From an uncultured Duganella sp. (GTDB taxonomy: Bacteria > Pseudomonadota > Gammaproteobacteria > Burkholderiales > Burkholderiaceae), in the NCBI GenBank assembly GCA_946482335.1, contig CAMLRG010000191.1:1-10402 (forward strand): a stretch of 10,402 bases of DNA, in the 5' to 3' direction. The notes beneath the pieces are model-generated. The model did no database searches. It saw only the letters and a program-made list of their open reading frames with translations, and was not told the DNA's origin. Below are positions 1-7,871 of this stretch, one piece after another; position 1 is the first letter of the stretch, and every line of letters starts with the position of its first letter. Made by a program: the position numbers and the translations under genes.

Positions 1-12
1 TAAACCAGCATC

Positions 13-35
13 AAAAAAGCACTGGTTGGACCAGT
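13..35 (-). terminator. Candidate lldR terminator, also an operator-like palindrome
   Basis: Directly after the lldR stop codon, the minus strand reads ACTGGT-CCA-ACCAGT (35 to 21), then GC and a run of six T (18 to 13). A 6-bp stem with a 3-nt loop followed by T6 resembles a short intrinsic terminator. The same 15 bp also fits the FCD-GntR operator pattern TGGT-NNN-ACCA. It matches the site at 755-769 at 13 of 15 positions, including the asymmetric CCA centre when read from the opposite strand. The stem is short for an efficient terminator, so the operator reading may be the more important one. It could also serve a gene beyond the left edge. Confidence 0.5.
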
Positions 36-737
36 TCAGTTATCGAGCCCGCTGGCGACGAAATCGATATGCCCCTGCATCGCAGTGCGCGCTTCTTCCG
101 GCTGGCGTGCGCAGATGGCCTTGCAAATGGTGCGGTGCTGGATCAGCAACTGTTGCGCAACTTCCGCTTCCAGTGCGCGCAAGTTATTGCCGCTCAGCGT
201 GATGTGCTCGCGCAGCATGCTGATCACGCTCGTATGCAAATGCAGGAACATCGTGTTGTGCGATGCCAGTGCGATTGCTTCGTGCAGCCGTGTGTCGGCT
301 GCCGCCTCCGCAGCCGGGTCATTCGCCTTTCGCGCTACCTCCAGGGCGTCGAGCGCCGTGAGGATTCGGACGTGGTCTTCCTCGTCGCCGCGCAGGGCGG
401 CAAAGTAGGCCGTCGCTCCCTCCAGTACACGGCGGAACTCGAGTACGTCCCCGCGCATCGCGGTTGAATCGGCCACCAACTGCCCCCATGGGGTGGCGCT
501 GCCTGTACGTAGTTGATCCGTGACGAACACGCCTACACCCTGACGGCTGCTTACCAGCCCGCGTGCAGTGAGGCGCTGGATCGCTTCGCGGATCGTATTG
601 CGGGATACATCGTAACGTTCAGCCAGGGCGCGTTCGGAAGGCATGCGCGAGTTGGCAGGAAAAGACCCATCCAGCAATGCCGCTTCGATCCGGCGTATCA
701 CCGACTCAACAAGCCCACTGCCTCGCACCACCTTCAT
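36..737 (-). CDS. lldR: GntR-family (FadR/FCD subfamily) lactate regulator, LldR-like
   Basis: A 233-residue transcription factor of the usual FadR/LldR length. Residues about 12-73 form the GntR winged helix, with the family signature MPSERALAERYDVSRNTIRE (32-51) and the wing near QGVGVF. Residues about 95-228 form an FCD ligand-binding domain. D148, H152, H201 and H223 are placed like the metal-binding tetrad of that fold. In E. coli and other bacteria such proteins repress lactate genes until lactate binds. The ATG at 737 has a good GGAGG six bases upstream. The gene is divergent from the lldEGFP operon, and a perfect palindrome (755-769) lies between the two starts, so it probably controls both that operon and itself. 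The ligand is inferred from context; a related FCD regulator of another hydroxyacid cannot be excluded from the sequence alone. Confidence 0.88.
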   Translation of the reverse strand: MKVVRGSGLVESVIRRIEAALLDGSFPANSRMPSERALAERYDVSRNTIREAIQRLTARGLVSSRQGVGVFVTDQLRTGSATPWGQLVADSTAMRGDVLEFRRVLEGATAYFAALRGDEEDHVRILTALDALEVARKANDPAAEAAADTRLHEAIALASHNTMFLHLHTSVISMLREHITLSGNNLRALEAEVAQQLLIQHRTICKAICARQPEEARTAMQGHIDFVASGLDN

Positions 738-754
738 TTCCAGCCTCCGAAATC

Positions 755-769
755 ATTGGTCCAACCAAT
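755..769. promoter_or_regulatory. LldR/PdhR-type operator palindrome
   Basis: ATTGGT-CCA-ACCAAT is a perfect inverted repeat with a 3-bp centre. It matches the pattern known for FCD-type GntR regulators such as PdhR and LldR (TGGT-NNN-ACCA core). It sits 17 bp upstream of the lldR start and 65 bp upstream of lldE. It also directly abuts the proposed -35 of the lld operon (770-775), so a bound regulator would block both divergent promoters. Binding by the neighbouring LldR is an inference from location and consensus. Confidence 0.8.
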
Positions 770-798
770 TTGTGACGCCCCGAACATCCGGGAATTAT
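770..798 (+). promoter_or_regulatory. Candidate promoter of the lldEGFP operon
   Basis: TTGTGA (770-775) and AATTAT (793-798) are separated by 17 bp, and each matches 4 of 6 bases of the sigma-70 consensus. The predicted start near 805 leaves a leader of about 30 nt before lldE. The strongest support is positional: the -35 begins at the edge of the 755-769 operator, as expected for a repressed promoter. The -10 match is weak, and alternatives shifted by one or two bases exist. Confidence 0.4.
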
Positions 799-834
799 GG
801 TGGCTGTCGCAAGAAAAGCAAAGTGGAGTGAGAC

Positions 835-1605
835 ATGGAATCTAGAGACTACACGCGGCGGTCGCAGCATGCCTACCTGTTCGGCACCTGCGTGATCGAC
901 TTGTTCATGCCGCAAGCGGGGATCGATGCGGCGCAGCTGCTCGAACGGGAGGGGGTGACCGTGCATTTCCCGCGCGGCCAGAGCTGCTGCGGCCAGCCTG
1001 CGTACAGCAGTGGCCATCCCGAGCAGGCACGTGCCGTCGCACTGGCGCAGCTGGACCTGTTTTCCCAGCCTTGGCCGGTGATTGTCCCTTCCGGATCTTG
1101 CGCAGGCATGATGCGCCATCACTGGCCCGAATTGTTTTCCGGCGATCCGGTGGCAGGACCTAAGGCGCGCGCGCTGGCAGAGCGCGTGTACGAGCTCACA
1201 GAATACCTGGTGCGCGTGCTGCGGGTGCGCTATCCGGCGTCGGCGCAGAAGGATGAGCGTGTGCTCCTGCACACATCATGCGGTGCACGACGCGAGATGG
1301 GCACGCGTGAGCATGGCGTTGAGATGCTGGATGCATTGCCGGGCGTCTCCCGCATTGAACATGAACGAGAGTCTGAATGCTGCGGCTTTGGCGGTACTTT
1401 CTGCCTGAAGCATCCAGACATCAGCGGCGCGATGGTAAAGGACAAGGTGGCATCCGCTTGCGCGACCGGCTGCGGCACCTTGGTGTCAGCCGATTGCGGC
1501 TGCCTGCTCAATATCGGCCATGCCGCGCAATACCAGCGTGCACCGTTGCAGGTCGAGCATATGGCCAGCTTCTTGTGGCGCCGTGTGCGTGGAGCTGCGC
1601 AATGA
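835..1605 (+). CDS. lldE: L-lactate utilization Fe-S oxidoreductase subunit LldE (LutA)
   Basis: A 256-residue protein made of two cysteine-rich CCG domains, the architecture of LutA/LldE. The first carries C19, the C51-C52-G53 motif and C89. The second carries C149, C182-C183-G184 within CCGFGGTFC (182-190), C190, and C221/C223. Such domains bind iron-sulfur clusters, also seen in GlpC and heterodisulfide reductase HdrB. With LldF and LldG it forms a cytoplasmic complex that oxidises L-lactate to pyruvate in organisms lacking or supplementing LldD. The ATG has GGAG (825-828) six bases upstream. Its stop overlaps the start of lldG in an ATGA, which implies translational coupling. The N-terminus has about ten extra polar residues before the conserved FGTC motif. 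Confidence 0.93.
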   Translation: MESRDYTRRSQHAYLFGTCVIDLFMPQAGIDAAQLLEREGVTVHFPRGQSCCGQPAYSSGHPEQARAVALAQLDLFSQPWPVIVPSGSCAGMMRHHWPELFSGDPVAGPKARALAERVYELTEYLVRVLRVRYPASAQKDERVLLHTSCGARREMGTREHGVEMLDALPGVSRIEHERESECCGFGGTFCLKHPDISGAMVKDKVASACATGCGTLVSADCGCLLNIGHAAQYQRAPLQVEHMASFLWRRVRGAAQ

Positions 1606-2318
1606 GCGCCATGAGTGCCCGTGAGCGCATTCTCGGACGCTTGCGTGCGGCCAGGCAGCCAGCCATGCCACGCGCCGCCGCAGCCGAAACGCTGGCCGAA
1701 CTGGATCGCCGCATCGACGAACACTACGCCGCCCAAGCAGGCGGCCCGGCCGGGCCTGACGTTCTCGCAAACCTGATGAAACAGGCGATGTCTGCTTCGC
1801 GCGCGGACGTGCTGTGCGCGACGCAGCAAGAATGGCCTGCGCTCCTGGCGGCGAGGTTGGCCGCGCATGGGGTGAAACGTCTGCTGCTGGATACGTCCGG
1901 CGTTGAAGGCGCCGCCCTGGCACGGGCCCTGCCGGCGGAAATCCAGGCGCTGCCCTTCGACCGCCCAATCGAGGAATGGAAACAGGAGTTGTTCACCAGC
2001 GTCGATGCCGGCTTTACCGTTGCCCGCTCCGGAATCGCCGCCACCGGCACCCTGGTGCTTGCACCGGACGGGGGGACGCCGCGCACGGTGTCGCTGGTTC
2101 CGCCGCTGCACATAGCGCTGGTTTATGCGAGCACTTTGCATCCGGACTTGCATGCGGCCGCGCGAGCCGAGCGCTGGTGCGATGGCATGCCGGCCAATCT
2201 GGTGCTGGTAACCGGGCCCTCGAAGACATCGGACATCCAGCAGACCCTTGCATATGGCGCACACGGTCCGCGCTGGCTGTGGAGCGTCATCGTCATAGAC
2301 GGGGAGATGCTGCCATGA
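1602..2318 (+). CDS. lldG: LUD-domain lactate utilization protein LldG (LutC)
   Basis: A 238-residue protein matching LutC/LldG, with a helical N-terminus and one LUD (DUF162) domain from about residue 50. The family-typical C-terminal stretch TGPSKTSDIQQTLAYGAHGP starts near residue 205. The conserved SGIAATGTLVL segment is near 142-152. It has no cysteine cluster of its own and is an accessory subunit of the lactate dehydrogenase complex, essential for lactate growth in Bacillus studies of lutABC. I chose the ATG at 1602 because it overlaps the lldE stop (ATGA) and has GGAG at 1591-1594; a second in-frame ATG at 1611 is possible. The open frame extends upstream to 1377 inside lldE, but that part is a shadow. 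The gene ends in another ATGA overlap with lldF. Confidence 0.9.
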   Translation: MSAMSARERILGRLRAARQPAMPRAAAAETLAELDRRIDEHYAAQAGGPAGPDVLANLMKQAMSASRADVLCATQQEWPALLAARLAAHGVKRLLLDTSGVEGAALARALPAEIQALPFDRPIEEWKQELFTSVDAGFTVARSGIAATGTLVLAPDGGTPRTVSLVPPLHIALVYASTLHPDLHAAARAERWCDGMPANLVLVTGPSKTSDIQQTLAYGAHGPRWLWSVIVIDGEMLP

Positions 2319-3760
2319 CGACGTCACCGCTGAATTTCGTGCCGCCAGCGGATTTCCGGGAGCGGGCACGCATCGCACTGGACGACCATAAATTGCGCGC
2401 CAGTTTCCGTGGCGCGATGGACTTCCTGCAAAACAAGCGCAGTAGCCAATTCCCACGCGCGGACGAATTGGAAAACCTGCGCGACATCGGCGAAGCGATC
2501 CGCCAACATGCGCTGGCAAACCTGCCGCAATTGCTGGTCCAGCTCGAAGAGCGCTTGACGGCAGCCGGTGTACAAGTGCACTGGGCTGCAACGGCGCAGG
2601 AAGCCAACGCAATCATCCACGACATCGCCCAAAGCGCCCATGCGCGCAGCATCATCAAAGGGAAGTCGATGGCCAGCGAGGAAATCGAACTGAATCATTA
2701 CCTCGAAGAGCGCGGCATCCAATGCCTTGAGTCGGACATGGGCGAGTACATTGTCCAGTTGGCGGGCGAGAAGCCCTCGCATATCGTGATGCCCGCCATT
2801 CACAAGACCAAAGAAGAAATCGGTGCGCTGTTCGAGCGGCATATTCCTGAAGCGCCATACAGCGAAGACGTCGACACGCTGATCCAGACCGGCCGCCGCG
2901 CCTTGCGCCAGGCGTTCGTGGACGCCGATATCGGCCTGTCCGGCGTTAATTTCGCCGCCGCCGATACCGGCACCCTGTGGCTGGTCGAGAACGAAGGCAA
3001 CGGCCGCTTGTCCACCACGGTGCCGGATGTGCACATCGCGATCATGGGCATGGAAAAAGTGGTCGCCCGGCTGGAACACATCGTGCCGCTGGCCAGCCTG
3101 CTCACCCGCTCCGCCACCGGCCAGGCAATCACCACCTACTTCAACCTGATTTCGGGACCGCGCCGCGCCCGAGAAAAGGACGGGCCACGGCAGATGCACC
3201 TGGTCCTGCTCGACAACGGCCGTACGCAGGCTTATGCGGATGAACAACTGCGCGCCACGCTGCAATGCATCCGCTGCGGCGCATGCATGAACCATTGTCC
3301 CGTGTACGCGCGGATTGGCGGGCATGCCTATGGCACCACATACCCGGGCCCCATCGGCAAGATCATCTCGCCACATTTGCTCGGGCTGGAGGCGACGGCA
3401 GACCTGGCGACGGCATCCAGCCTGTGCGGGGCGTGCGGCGAAGTCTGTCCTGTGCGCATTCCCATCCCGTCGCTGCTGGTGCGCTTGCGGACGGAGGCGA
3501 ACCGCAACCCTGACGAACAGGTAGCGCATCGCCTGCGTGGACAAGGTGCAAAGTTCAAGCGCAGCGAGCAACTGGTCTGGCAATTCTGGAGCGGAGCGTT
3601 CGCGCGGCCCAGTGCCTATCGCCTGTTCCGCTGGGCCGCCACGCGATGGCGCGCACTGGCGCCGAAGCAGCAGATGGGATGGACCGAGCACCGCCTGCCG
3701 CTCAAGCCCGCTCAGCGCAGCCTGGCCGACATGATGCGCGAGCGCGGCCAGCCGGAATGA
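2315..3760 (+). CDS. lldF: L-lactate utilization Fe-S protein LldF (LutB)
   Basis: A 481-residue protein of normal LutB/LldF length. Residues about 65-300 form the LUD domain, with conserved [13 protein letters not shown] (115-127) and a [20 protein letters not shown] segment near 210-229. A ferredoxin-like module follows: C318-x2-C321-x2-C324-x3-C328-P, then C371-x2-C374-x3-C378-P, consistent with [4Fe-4S] clusters. The C-terminal 100 residues are a basic, Trp-containing tail usual in the family. It is the largest subunit of the lactate-to-pyruvate complex. The ATG at 2315 overlaps the lldG stop; the frame is open back to 1976, but that part overlaps lldG and has no family match. Gene order here is E-G-F rather than the lutA-B-C order of Bacillus. 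Confidence 0.93.
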   Translation: MTTSPLNFVPPADFRERARIALDDHKLRASFRGAMDFLQNKRSSQFPRADELENLRDIGEAIRQHALANLPQLLVQLEERLTAAGVQVHWAATAQEANAIIHDIAQSAHARSIIKGKSMASEEIELNHYLEERGIQCLESDMGEYIVQLAGEKPSHIVMPAIHKTKEEIGALFERHIPEAPYSEDVDTLIQTGRRALRQAFVDADIGLSGVNFAAADTGTLWLVENEGNGRLSTTVPDVHIAIMGMEKVVARLEHIVPLASLLTRSATGQAITTYFNLISGPRRAREKDGPRQMHLVLLDNGRTQAYADEQLRATLQCIRCGACMNHCPVYARIGGHAYGTTYPGPIGKIISPHLLGLEATADLATASSLCGACGEVCPVRIPIPSLLVRLRTEANRNPDEQVAHRLRGQGAKFKRSEQLVWQFWSGAFARPSAYRLFRWAATRWRALAPKQQMGWTEHRLPLKPAQRSLADMMRERGQPE

Positions 3761-3782
3761 TTTTATTAAGAGAGGAGACACC

Positions 3783-5504
3783 ATGCAAACCTGGCAGCAG
3801 ATATACACCCCTTTAGGCAGCTTATGGCTTTCGGCCCTTGCCGCAGCCATTCCGATCATTTTCTTTTTCGTCGCCCTGGCGGCGCTGCGTATCAAAGGCC
3901 ACGTGGCCGGCGCGATCACGCTGCTGCTTGCGCTGGGCGTCGCCATATTCGCCTATGGCATGCCTTTGCCGCAGGCGCTGGCGGCAGCCGGCTTCGGCTT
4001 CGTGTACGGCATGTGGCCGATCGCATGGATCATCATCACGGCCGTCTTCCTTTACAAGGTTGTGGAGCGCACGGGGCAGCTTGAAATCATCCGCGCCTCG
4101 ATACTTGCCATCACCGATGACCAGAGGCTGCAGATGCTATTGATCGGCTTTTCGTTTGGCGCCTTCCTGGAGGGTGCGGCAGGTTTTGGCGCACCTGTCG
4201 CCATCACCTCGGCCTTGCTGGTGGGGCTGGGCTTCAATCCGCTATACGCTGCGGGCTTATGCCTGATTGCCAATACTGCGCCGGTGGCGTTTGGCGCAAT
4301 GGGCATTCCGATCATCGTGGCAGGGCAGGTGACTGGCATCGACGCAATGCAGATCGGCGCCATGGCGGGCCGTCAATTGCCACTGCTGTCGCTGATCGTG
4401 CCATTCTGGTTGGTGTTCATGATGGACTCCGTGCGCGGAATCAAGGAAGTGTGGCCTGCTGCACTGGTGGCGGGCGGCAGTTTCGCCCTCACCCAGTACT
4501 TTACTTCCAACTACCTCGGTCCTGAACTGCCCGATATCACCTCGGCGCTGGTCAGCCTGGTATCGCTCACGCTTTTGCTGAAGGTATGGAAGCCCGCCAG
4601 TTCAAAGCAGGCGGCGCATGGACTGACGTCCGTGGCGATGGGTGGGGCTGCGGCGCTGTCCGGCATGCCCGGATTCGCGTCGGTCTCCGGCGATACGCGA
4701 CAAGGCGGCGCGCTTGGCGCCGATGGCGCGCAGCGCCGGTCGCCCTACAGTGCGGCGCAGACCATCAAGGCGTGGGCGCCGTTCGGCATCCTTACCGCGG
4801 TGGTCACGCTCTGGAGCCTGCCGCAATTCAAGGCCCTGTTCAGCGTCACCGGCCCACTGGCAGCCACCGTGCTGAAATTCCACGTTCCGTACCTCGATCA
4901 GTTGGTCATCAAGTCCGCCCCGATTGTCGCCACGCCAAAGCCGTACGAGGCGCTCTACAAACTCGATATCTTCTCTGCCGTTGGCACCGCGATCCTGCTG
5001 ACGGCGCTGATCTCGATGGCTTTGCTGCGCATGAAACCTGCCGATGGAGCGCGAGCCTTCCGCGACACGCTGGTCGAGCTGCGGCGCCCGATCCTTTCCA
5101 TTGGCCTGGTGCTGGCGTTCGCTTTTGTCGCGAACTATTCGGGCATGTCATCCACACTGGCTCTGCTTCTCGCCGGCACAGGCGCTGCATTCCCGTTCTT
5201 TTCTCCCTTCCTGGGCTGGCTTGGCGTCTTCCTCACCGGTTCGGACACCTCATCCAACGCGCTATTCTGTTCCCTCCAGAATGCCACCGCGCATCAGATC
5301 GGTGTCGACAGCACCTTGATGGTAGCGGCCAATACCACGGGTGGCGTGACAGGGAAGATGATCTCGCCGCAATCCATCGCTGTGGCATGTGCCGCCGCTG
5401 GATTGGTTGGGCGTGAGTCTGAGCTGTTCCGGTTTACCGTGAAGCACAGCATACTGTTCGCGTCTATCGTCGGTGCGATGACGACAGTGATGGCCTACAC
5501 CTGA
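3783..5504 (+). CDS. lldP: L-lactate permease LldP
   Basis: A 573-residue polytopic inner-membrane protein of the LctP/LldP lactate permease family (about 550 residues in E. coli). It has many hydrophobic segments, the first at about residues 13-35, 41-60 and 66-95. It carries the family motif [11 protein letters not shown] (130-140) and a C-terminal block with [25 protein letters not shown] and FRFTVKHS. Family members import L-lactate, D-lactate and glycolate with protons. A Gly/Ala-rich hydrophilic loop at about 268-325 accounts for some of the extra length. The start follows lldF by 22 bp with AGGAG just upstream, so it is the last gene of the operon and supplies substrate to LldEFG. Confidence 0.95.
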   Translation: MQTWQQIYTPLGSLWLSALAAAIPIIFFFVALAALRIKGHVAGAITLLLALGVAIFAYGMPLPQALAAAGFGFVYGMWPIAWIIITAVFLYKVVERTGQLEIIRASILAITDDQRLQMLLIGFSFGAFLEGAAGFGAPVAITSALLVGLGFNPLYAAGLCLIANTAPVAFGAMGIPIIVAGQVTGIDAMQIGAMAGRQLPLLSLIVPFWLVFMMDSVRGIKEVWPAALVAGGSFALTQYFTSNYLGPELPDITSALVSLVSLTLLLKVWKPASSKQAAHGLTSVAMGGAAALSGMPGFASVSGDTRQGGALGADGAQRRSPYSAAQTIKAWAPFGILTAVVTLWSLPQFKALFSVTGPLAATVLKFHVPYLDQLVIKSAPIVATPKPYEALYKLDIFSAVGTAILLTALISMALLRMKPADGARAFRDTLVELRRPILSIGLVLAFAFVANYSGMSSTLALLLAGTGAAFPFFSPFLGWLGVFLTGSDTSSNALFCSLQNATAHQIGVDSTLMVAANTTGGVTGKMISPQSIAVACAAAGLVGRESELFRFTVKHSILFASIVGAMTTVMAYT

Positions 5505-5520
5505 AAAGTGGCCGAAAATT

Positions 5521-5550
5521 CCTGCGCACCGTGCATACCCGGTGCGCAGG
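5521..5550. terminator. Hairpin between convergent lldP and the M28 gene
   Basis: A perfect 11-bp inverted repeat, CCTGCGCACCG (5521-5531) and CGGTGCGCAGG (5540-5550), surrounds an 8-nt loop. It lies in the 91-bp gap between two convergent genes. On the minus strand the stem is followed by AATTTTCGG, a weak T-run. On the plus strand no T-run follows. It is probably a shared transcription stop or a 3'-end stabilising stem, better suited to the M28 transcript. Confidence 0.6.
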
Positions 5551-5595
5551 CGGCGGCTTCCGGCTTCTGCGCCAGTGCCCCGCTGGCAACGTGAC

Positions 5596-7107
5596 TTACT
5601 GCGGCCGGTAAGTGACCTTCAAGTTGTAGGTCGAAGCCGTGTACCCATGCAGCATCACGTAGACATCGCCGTTGGCCGTTACGCTGGTGCTGCACGTTTC
5701 GGTCGCGCTCGAGCCGTCGGACTTGCAGCTATAGCTGGTGGTAGTCGGTACGGCGCCTTTGCGCACATACAGGTCTACGTCGCCCGTGCCGGTGGTTTCC
5801 GCCTTGAAGGTACCGACGCCGGCCTTGAACGGACCGAAAGTGGCCTTCTGGCCAAGTGCCAGGCTGCCGCTGAACGTCTCAACCTTGTCGGGCACGCCGG
5901 GGCCGTCACTGCCCAGCTCCACGGCATAAGCCGTCGCCAGCTGCGCGAACTTCAGCGCATGGTCAGCCTGGCTGCCCATATTGGCATAGGTATCGTTGGC
6001 GGTGTGGATGTAGGGGTTGTCCTCGCCATCGAGCGTCTCGAACGGGAACGAAGCGGGGAAGCCCTGGTTATGCCAGGATGCGTGGTCGGAGCAGGCGTAG
6101 CCGCAGGCGCTGTATCCGACGGTGACGGCTGGCGTATAGGTCGACACCAGCGATGCCAGGAAAGCGTTCTGCTGGCTGTCCGTGAAGTCGGTGTAAATCC
6201 AGATATCCTTGGCCGAGCCGCGGTAGTTGGTCATGTCCAGCTGCAGCACGCCGACCACGTTCACATTGTTCGTCTTGAAATTGGCGGCAATGTCCTTGGA
6301 GCCGCGCAAGCCAACCTCCTCCGCTGCATAGCCCATGAACTTGATGGTGCGGCGCGGTTTGTAGCCCGATGAGATCAGCACTCTTGCCGCCTCGGTCAGG
6401 GTGGCGATGCCGGAGGCGTCGTCGTCCGCCCCTGGCGAGCGTGAAGTCTCCCCATTGCCGCTCATATTGATCGAATCGAGGTGACCGCCGATGACGACCA
6501 CTTCCGATGCGTTGTCGGTGCCATTGATGGTCATGATCACCGATTTCTGGTTGTAGCCGGTATGCGAGAACTGCGTCACGCTGATATCGCTGCGCCCCGC
6601 AGCCATCGACGACCATTTTTGCGCCAGCCAGTTGGATGCGTTGGCGCCGTTGGTGGTCAGGTAGTAGCGGTTGGCGAAGGCAGACAGGTCATTGATGGTC
6701 TGCGCGATGTTGGATGCCTGCAGCAGCGGCAGCACAGGCGTCACCTGGGCCGAGTTGTCGATGGCGTAGGCTGGGCGGGTCGCGAGCGTCGTGATAGCCG
6801 CGCTGGCTTTGGCGACGGCCTGACGGCCTTCCTCTTCACTGGAGTGGGTGATGAAACCACCGCAGCGCTTCAAGTCCTTATGGATGGCGGCTGTCAGCTT
6901 GAGCATGGTTTGGTCGTCGACCTGCATCAGGTGGATCTTTTCCTTGCCAGGGCCTTGCCTGCTCATCTTCGATGTTGCCTGGGGCACCGCCTCGCGCAGC
7001 TTGGCGTAGGCGGCGTCGCCCAGCGTGATCCAGGTACCGGGTGCTGCATGTGCTGCGCCGGCGGCAAAGAGTCCTGCGGCCAGTACTACCGGGGTAAATC
7101 TCTTCAT
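5596..7107 (-). CDS. Secreted M28-family zinc aminopeptidase with C-terminal PPC domain
   Basis: A 503-residue secreted peptidase. Residues 1-21 form a Sec signal peptide with probable cleavage after AHA. Residues about 22-110 resemble an N-terminal propeptide. The M28 domain spans about 130-400, and a PPC domain (bacterial pre-peptidase C-terminal) spans about 410-503. Zinc ligands are H209 (GGHLDS), D229 (GADDDASG), E264, D291 and H368 (IHTAND), with catalytic base E263. These have the same relative spacing as H97, D117, E151/E152, D179 and H256 of the Vibrio proteolyticus leucyl aminopeptidase, and C335/C339 match its disulfide. The product should release N-terminal amino acids from peptides outside the cell or in the periplasm. 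The ATG at 7107 follows AAGGAG; the frame stays open to 7152, but that would bury the signal peptide. A terminator-like hairpin precedes the ribosome binding site. Confidence 0.95.
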   Translation of the reverse strand: MKRFTPVVLAAGLFAAGAAHAAPGTWITLGDAAYAKLREAVPQATSKMSRQGPGKEKIHLMQVDDQTMLKLTAAIHKDLKRCGGFITHSSEEEGRQAVAKASAAITTLATRPAYAIDNSAQVTPVLPLLQASNIAQTINDLSAFANRYYLTTNGANASNWLAQKWSSMAAGRSDISVTQFSHTGYNQKSVIMTINGTDNASEVVVIGGHLDSINMSGNGETSRSPGADDDASGIATLTEAARVLISSGYKPRRTIKFMGYAAEEVGLRGSKDIAANFKTNNVNVVGVLQLDMTNYRGSAKDIWIYTDFTDSQQNAFLASLVSTYTPAVTVGYSACGYACSDHASWHNQGFPASFPFETLDGEDNPYIHTANDTYANMGSQADHALKFAQLATAYAVELGSDGPGVPDKVETFSGSLALGQKATFGPFKAGVGTFKAETTGTGDVDLYVRKGAVPTTTSYSCKSDGSSATETCSTSVTANGDVYVMLHGYTASTYNLKVTYRPQ

Positions 7108-7123
7108 TTCTGCTCCTTTGCGC

Positions 7124-7154
7124 AAAAAAAAATGCACCCGGGGCGGGTGCATTT
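7124..7154 (-). promoter_or_regulatory. Intrinsic-terminator-like hairpin in the leader of the M28 gene (candidate attenuator)
   Basis: On the minus strand, AAATGCACCCG (7154-7144) pairs with CGGGTGCATTT (7140-7130) around a CCC loop. An unbroken T-run continues to 7124. This GC-rich 11-bp stem plus T-tract is a textbook Rho-independent terminator. It ends only 16 bases before the aminopeptidase start codon and abuts its ribosome binding site. Transcripts arriving from upstream would therefore stop unless the stem is prevented from forming. The alternative is that transcription starts inside or after the stem: a perfect TTGACA lies at 7159-7154 on this strand, but the -10 at the right distance (TGCATT) is poor. 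Confidence 0.6.
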
Positions 7155-7226
7155 GTCAAAAATCTTAGCAGATTATTCGCTTCGCACGATTGTGTGCGGA
7201 TTTGATATTTCTCAAATGTCGCGCAG
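7155..7226. promoter_or_regulatory. Divergent control region with two small dyads
   Basis: This AT-richer DNA separates the aminopeptidase leader (minus) from the methyltransferase gene (plus). It holds CGCAC-6 nt-GTGCG (7183-7198) and ATTTGA-6 nt-TCAAAT (7200-7217), the second being a plausible operator. A weak plus-strand promoter is possible: TTCGCA (7181-7186), 17 bp, GATATT (7204-7209). On the minus strand TAAGAT (7167-7162) could be a -10 without a good -35. None is decisive. Confidence 0.3.
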
Positions 7227-7871
7227 ATGCCGCTGCGATCGGCAAACTGTTACGATTGCAGCGTGAGCCTTCCGTCAACCGCCAATGCCAACGGCTTCTT
7301 CCGTGAAGCCCGCCATTTCGAACACTTGCGTGCCGTACTGGCGGAGCGCAGGCCCAAAGCGCGCCCATTCCGCGCCTGGAGCGCTGCCTGCTCCACCGGG
7401 GAGGAGGCTTATTCGATCGCCATGGTGCTGGCCGACGCGCTGCCGGCCCAGGGCTGGGAACTGCTGGCGTCCGACATCAGTCCGCGTGTGCTCGACACGG
7501 CGCGCAGGGGCCGCTATCCCATGGGGCACGCCGCCGGCATCCCGCCCGATTATCTGCGCCGATTCTGCGTCGAAGCTGAAGCAGGTAGCTTGCTGGTGTC
7601 GCGCGGGTTGCGCGAATGCGTTGAATTTGTCCAGGTCAACCTGAACGCGCCGCGCTTGCCCTCCCTTGGCAGATTCGATGCGATTTTCCTGCGCAATGTG
7701 CTGGGCTATTTTGACGGCGAAACGGGGCGCCTCGTCATGCGGCGCGTGCTCGGTTACCTGCGGCCGGACGGCTTCATGTATATTGGGGAATCGGAAAGCC
7801 TGCACGAGATGGCGCTGCCGGTGCAGAGCCAGGCCCCAGCCATCTATCGGAGGGTGGATGAAGGACTTTAG
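7227..7871 (+). CDS. CheR-type SAM methyltransferase domain protein lacking the N-terminal CheR domain
   Basis: A 214-residue protein covering only the catalytic domain of CheR-like protein-glutamate O-methyltransferases. Visible motifs are FFRE (24-27, with the conserved Arg R26), the SAM site WSAACSTGEEAYSIAM (51-66), SDIS with D83, LRNVLGYFD (155-163), and the C-terminal IGESESLHE and AIYRR. CheR proteins usually have about 270-280 residues with an N-terminal helical domain of about 70 that contacts the receptor; here it is absent and no remnant is seen upstream in any plus-strand frame. The start is uncertain: ATG 7227 has no clear Shine-Dalgarno, and GTG 7263 is an in-frame alternative. 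The 3' end overlaps the next gene by 14 bp, so the two are probably co-translated. The substrate is unknown and need not be a chemoreceptor. Confidence 0.8.
   Translation: MPLRSANCYDCSVSLPSTANANGFFREARHFEHLRAVLAERRPKARPFRAWSAACSTGEEAYSIAMVLADALPAQGWELLASDISPRVLDTARRGRYPMGHAAGIPPDYLRRFCVEAEAGSLLVSRGLRECVEFVQVNLNAPRLPSLGRFDAIFLRNVLGYFDGETGRLVMRRVLGYLRPDGFMYIGESESLHEMALPVQSQAPAIYRRVDEGL

Noticed and set aside
1976..2314. Extension of lldF upstream inside lldG
   Set aside because: This would overlap 340 bp of a conserved LUD-domain gene in another frame; the ATGA overlap at 2315 is the natural start.
1230..2612. Long minus-strand open frame of 460 codons opposite lldE-lldG-lldF
   Set aside because: It is antisense to three well-supported genes, is rich in Arg/Pro/Ala with no recognisable domain, and is a typical high-GC shadow frame.
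2324..3946. Minus-strand open frame of 540 codons opposite lldF
   Set aside because: It lies opposite conserved LldF coding sequence, has no family motif, and is explained by GC-rich third positions.
5542..6372. Plus-strand open frame opposite the aminopeptidase
   Set aside because: The aminopeptidase has all five metal ligands at exact spacing on the minus strand; this frame has no domain or ribosome binding site.
7108..7152. Upstream ATG at 7152 as start of the aminopeptidase
   Set aside because: It would place 15 hairpin-encoded residues before a normal signal peptide; the ATG at 7107 has its own AAGGAG and a classic Lys/Arg-hydrophobic-AHA leader.
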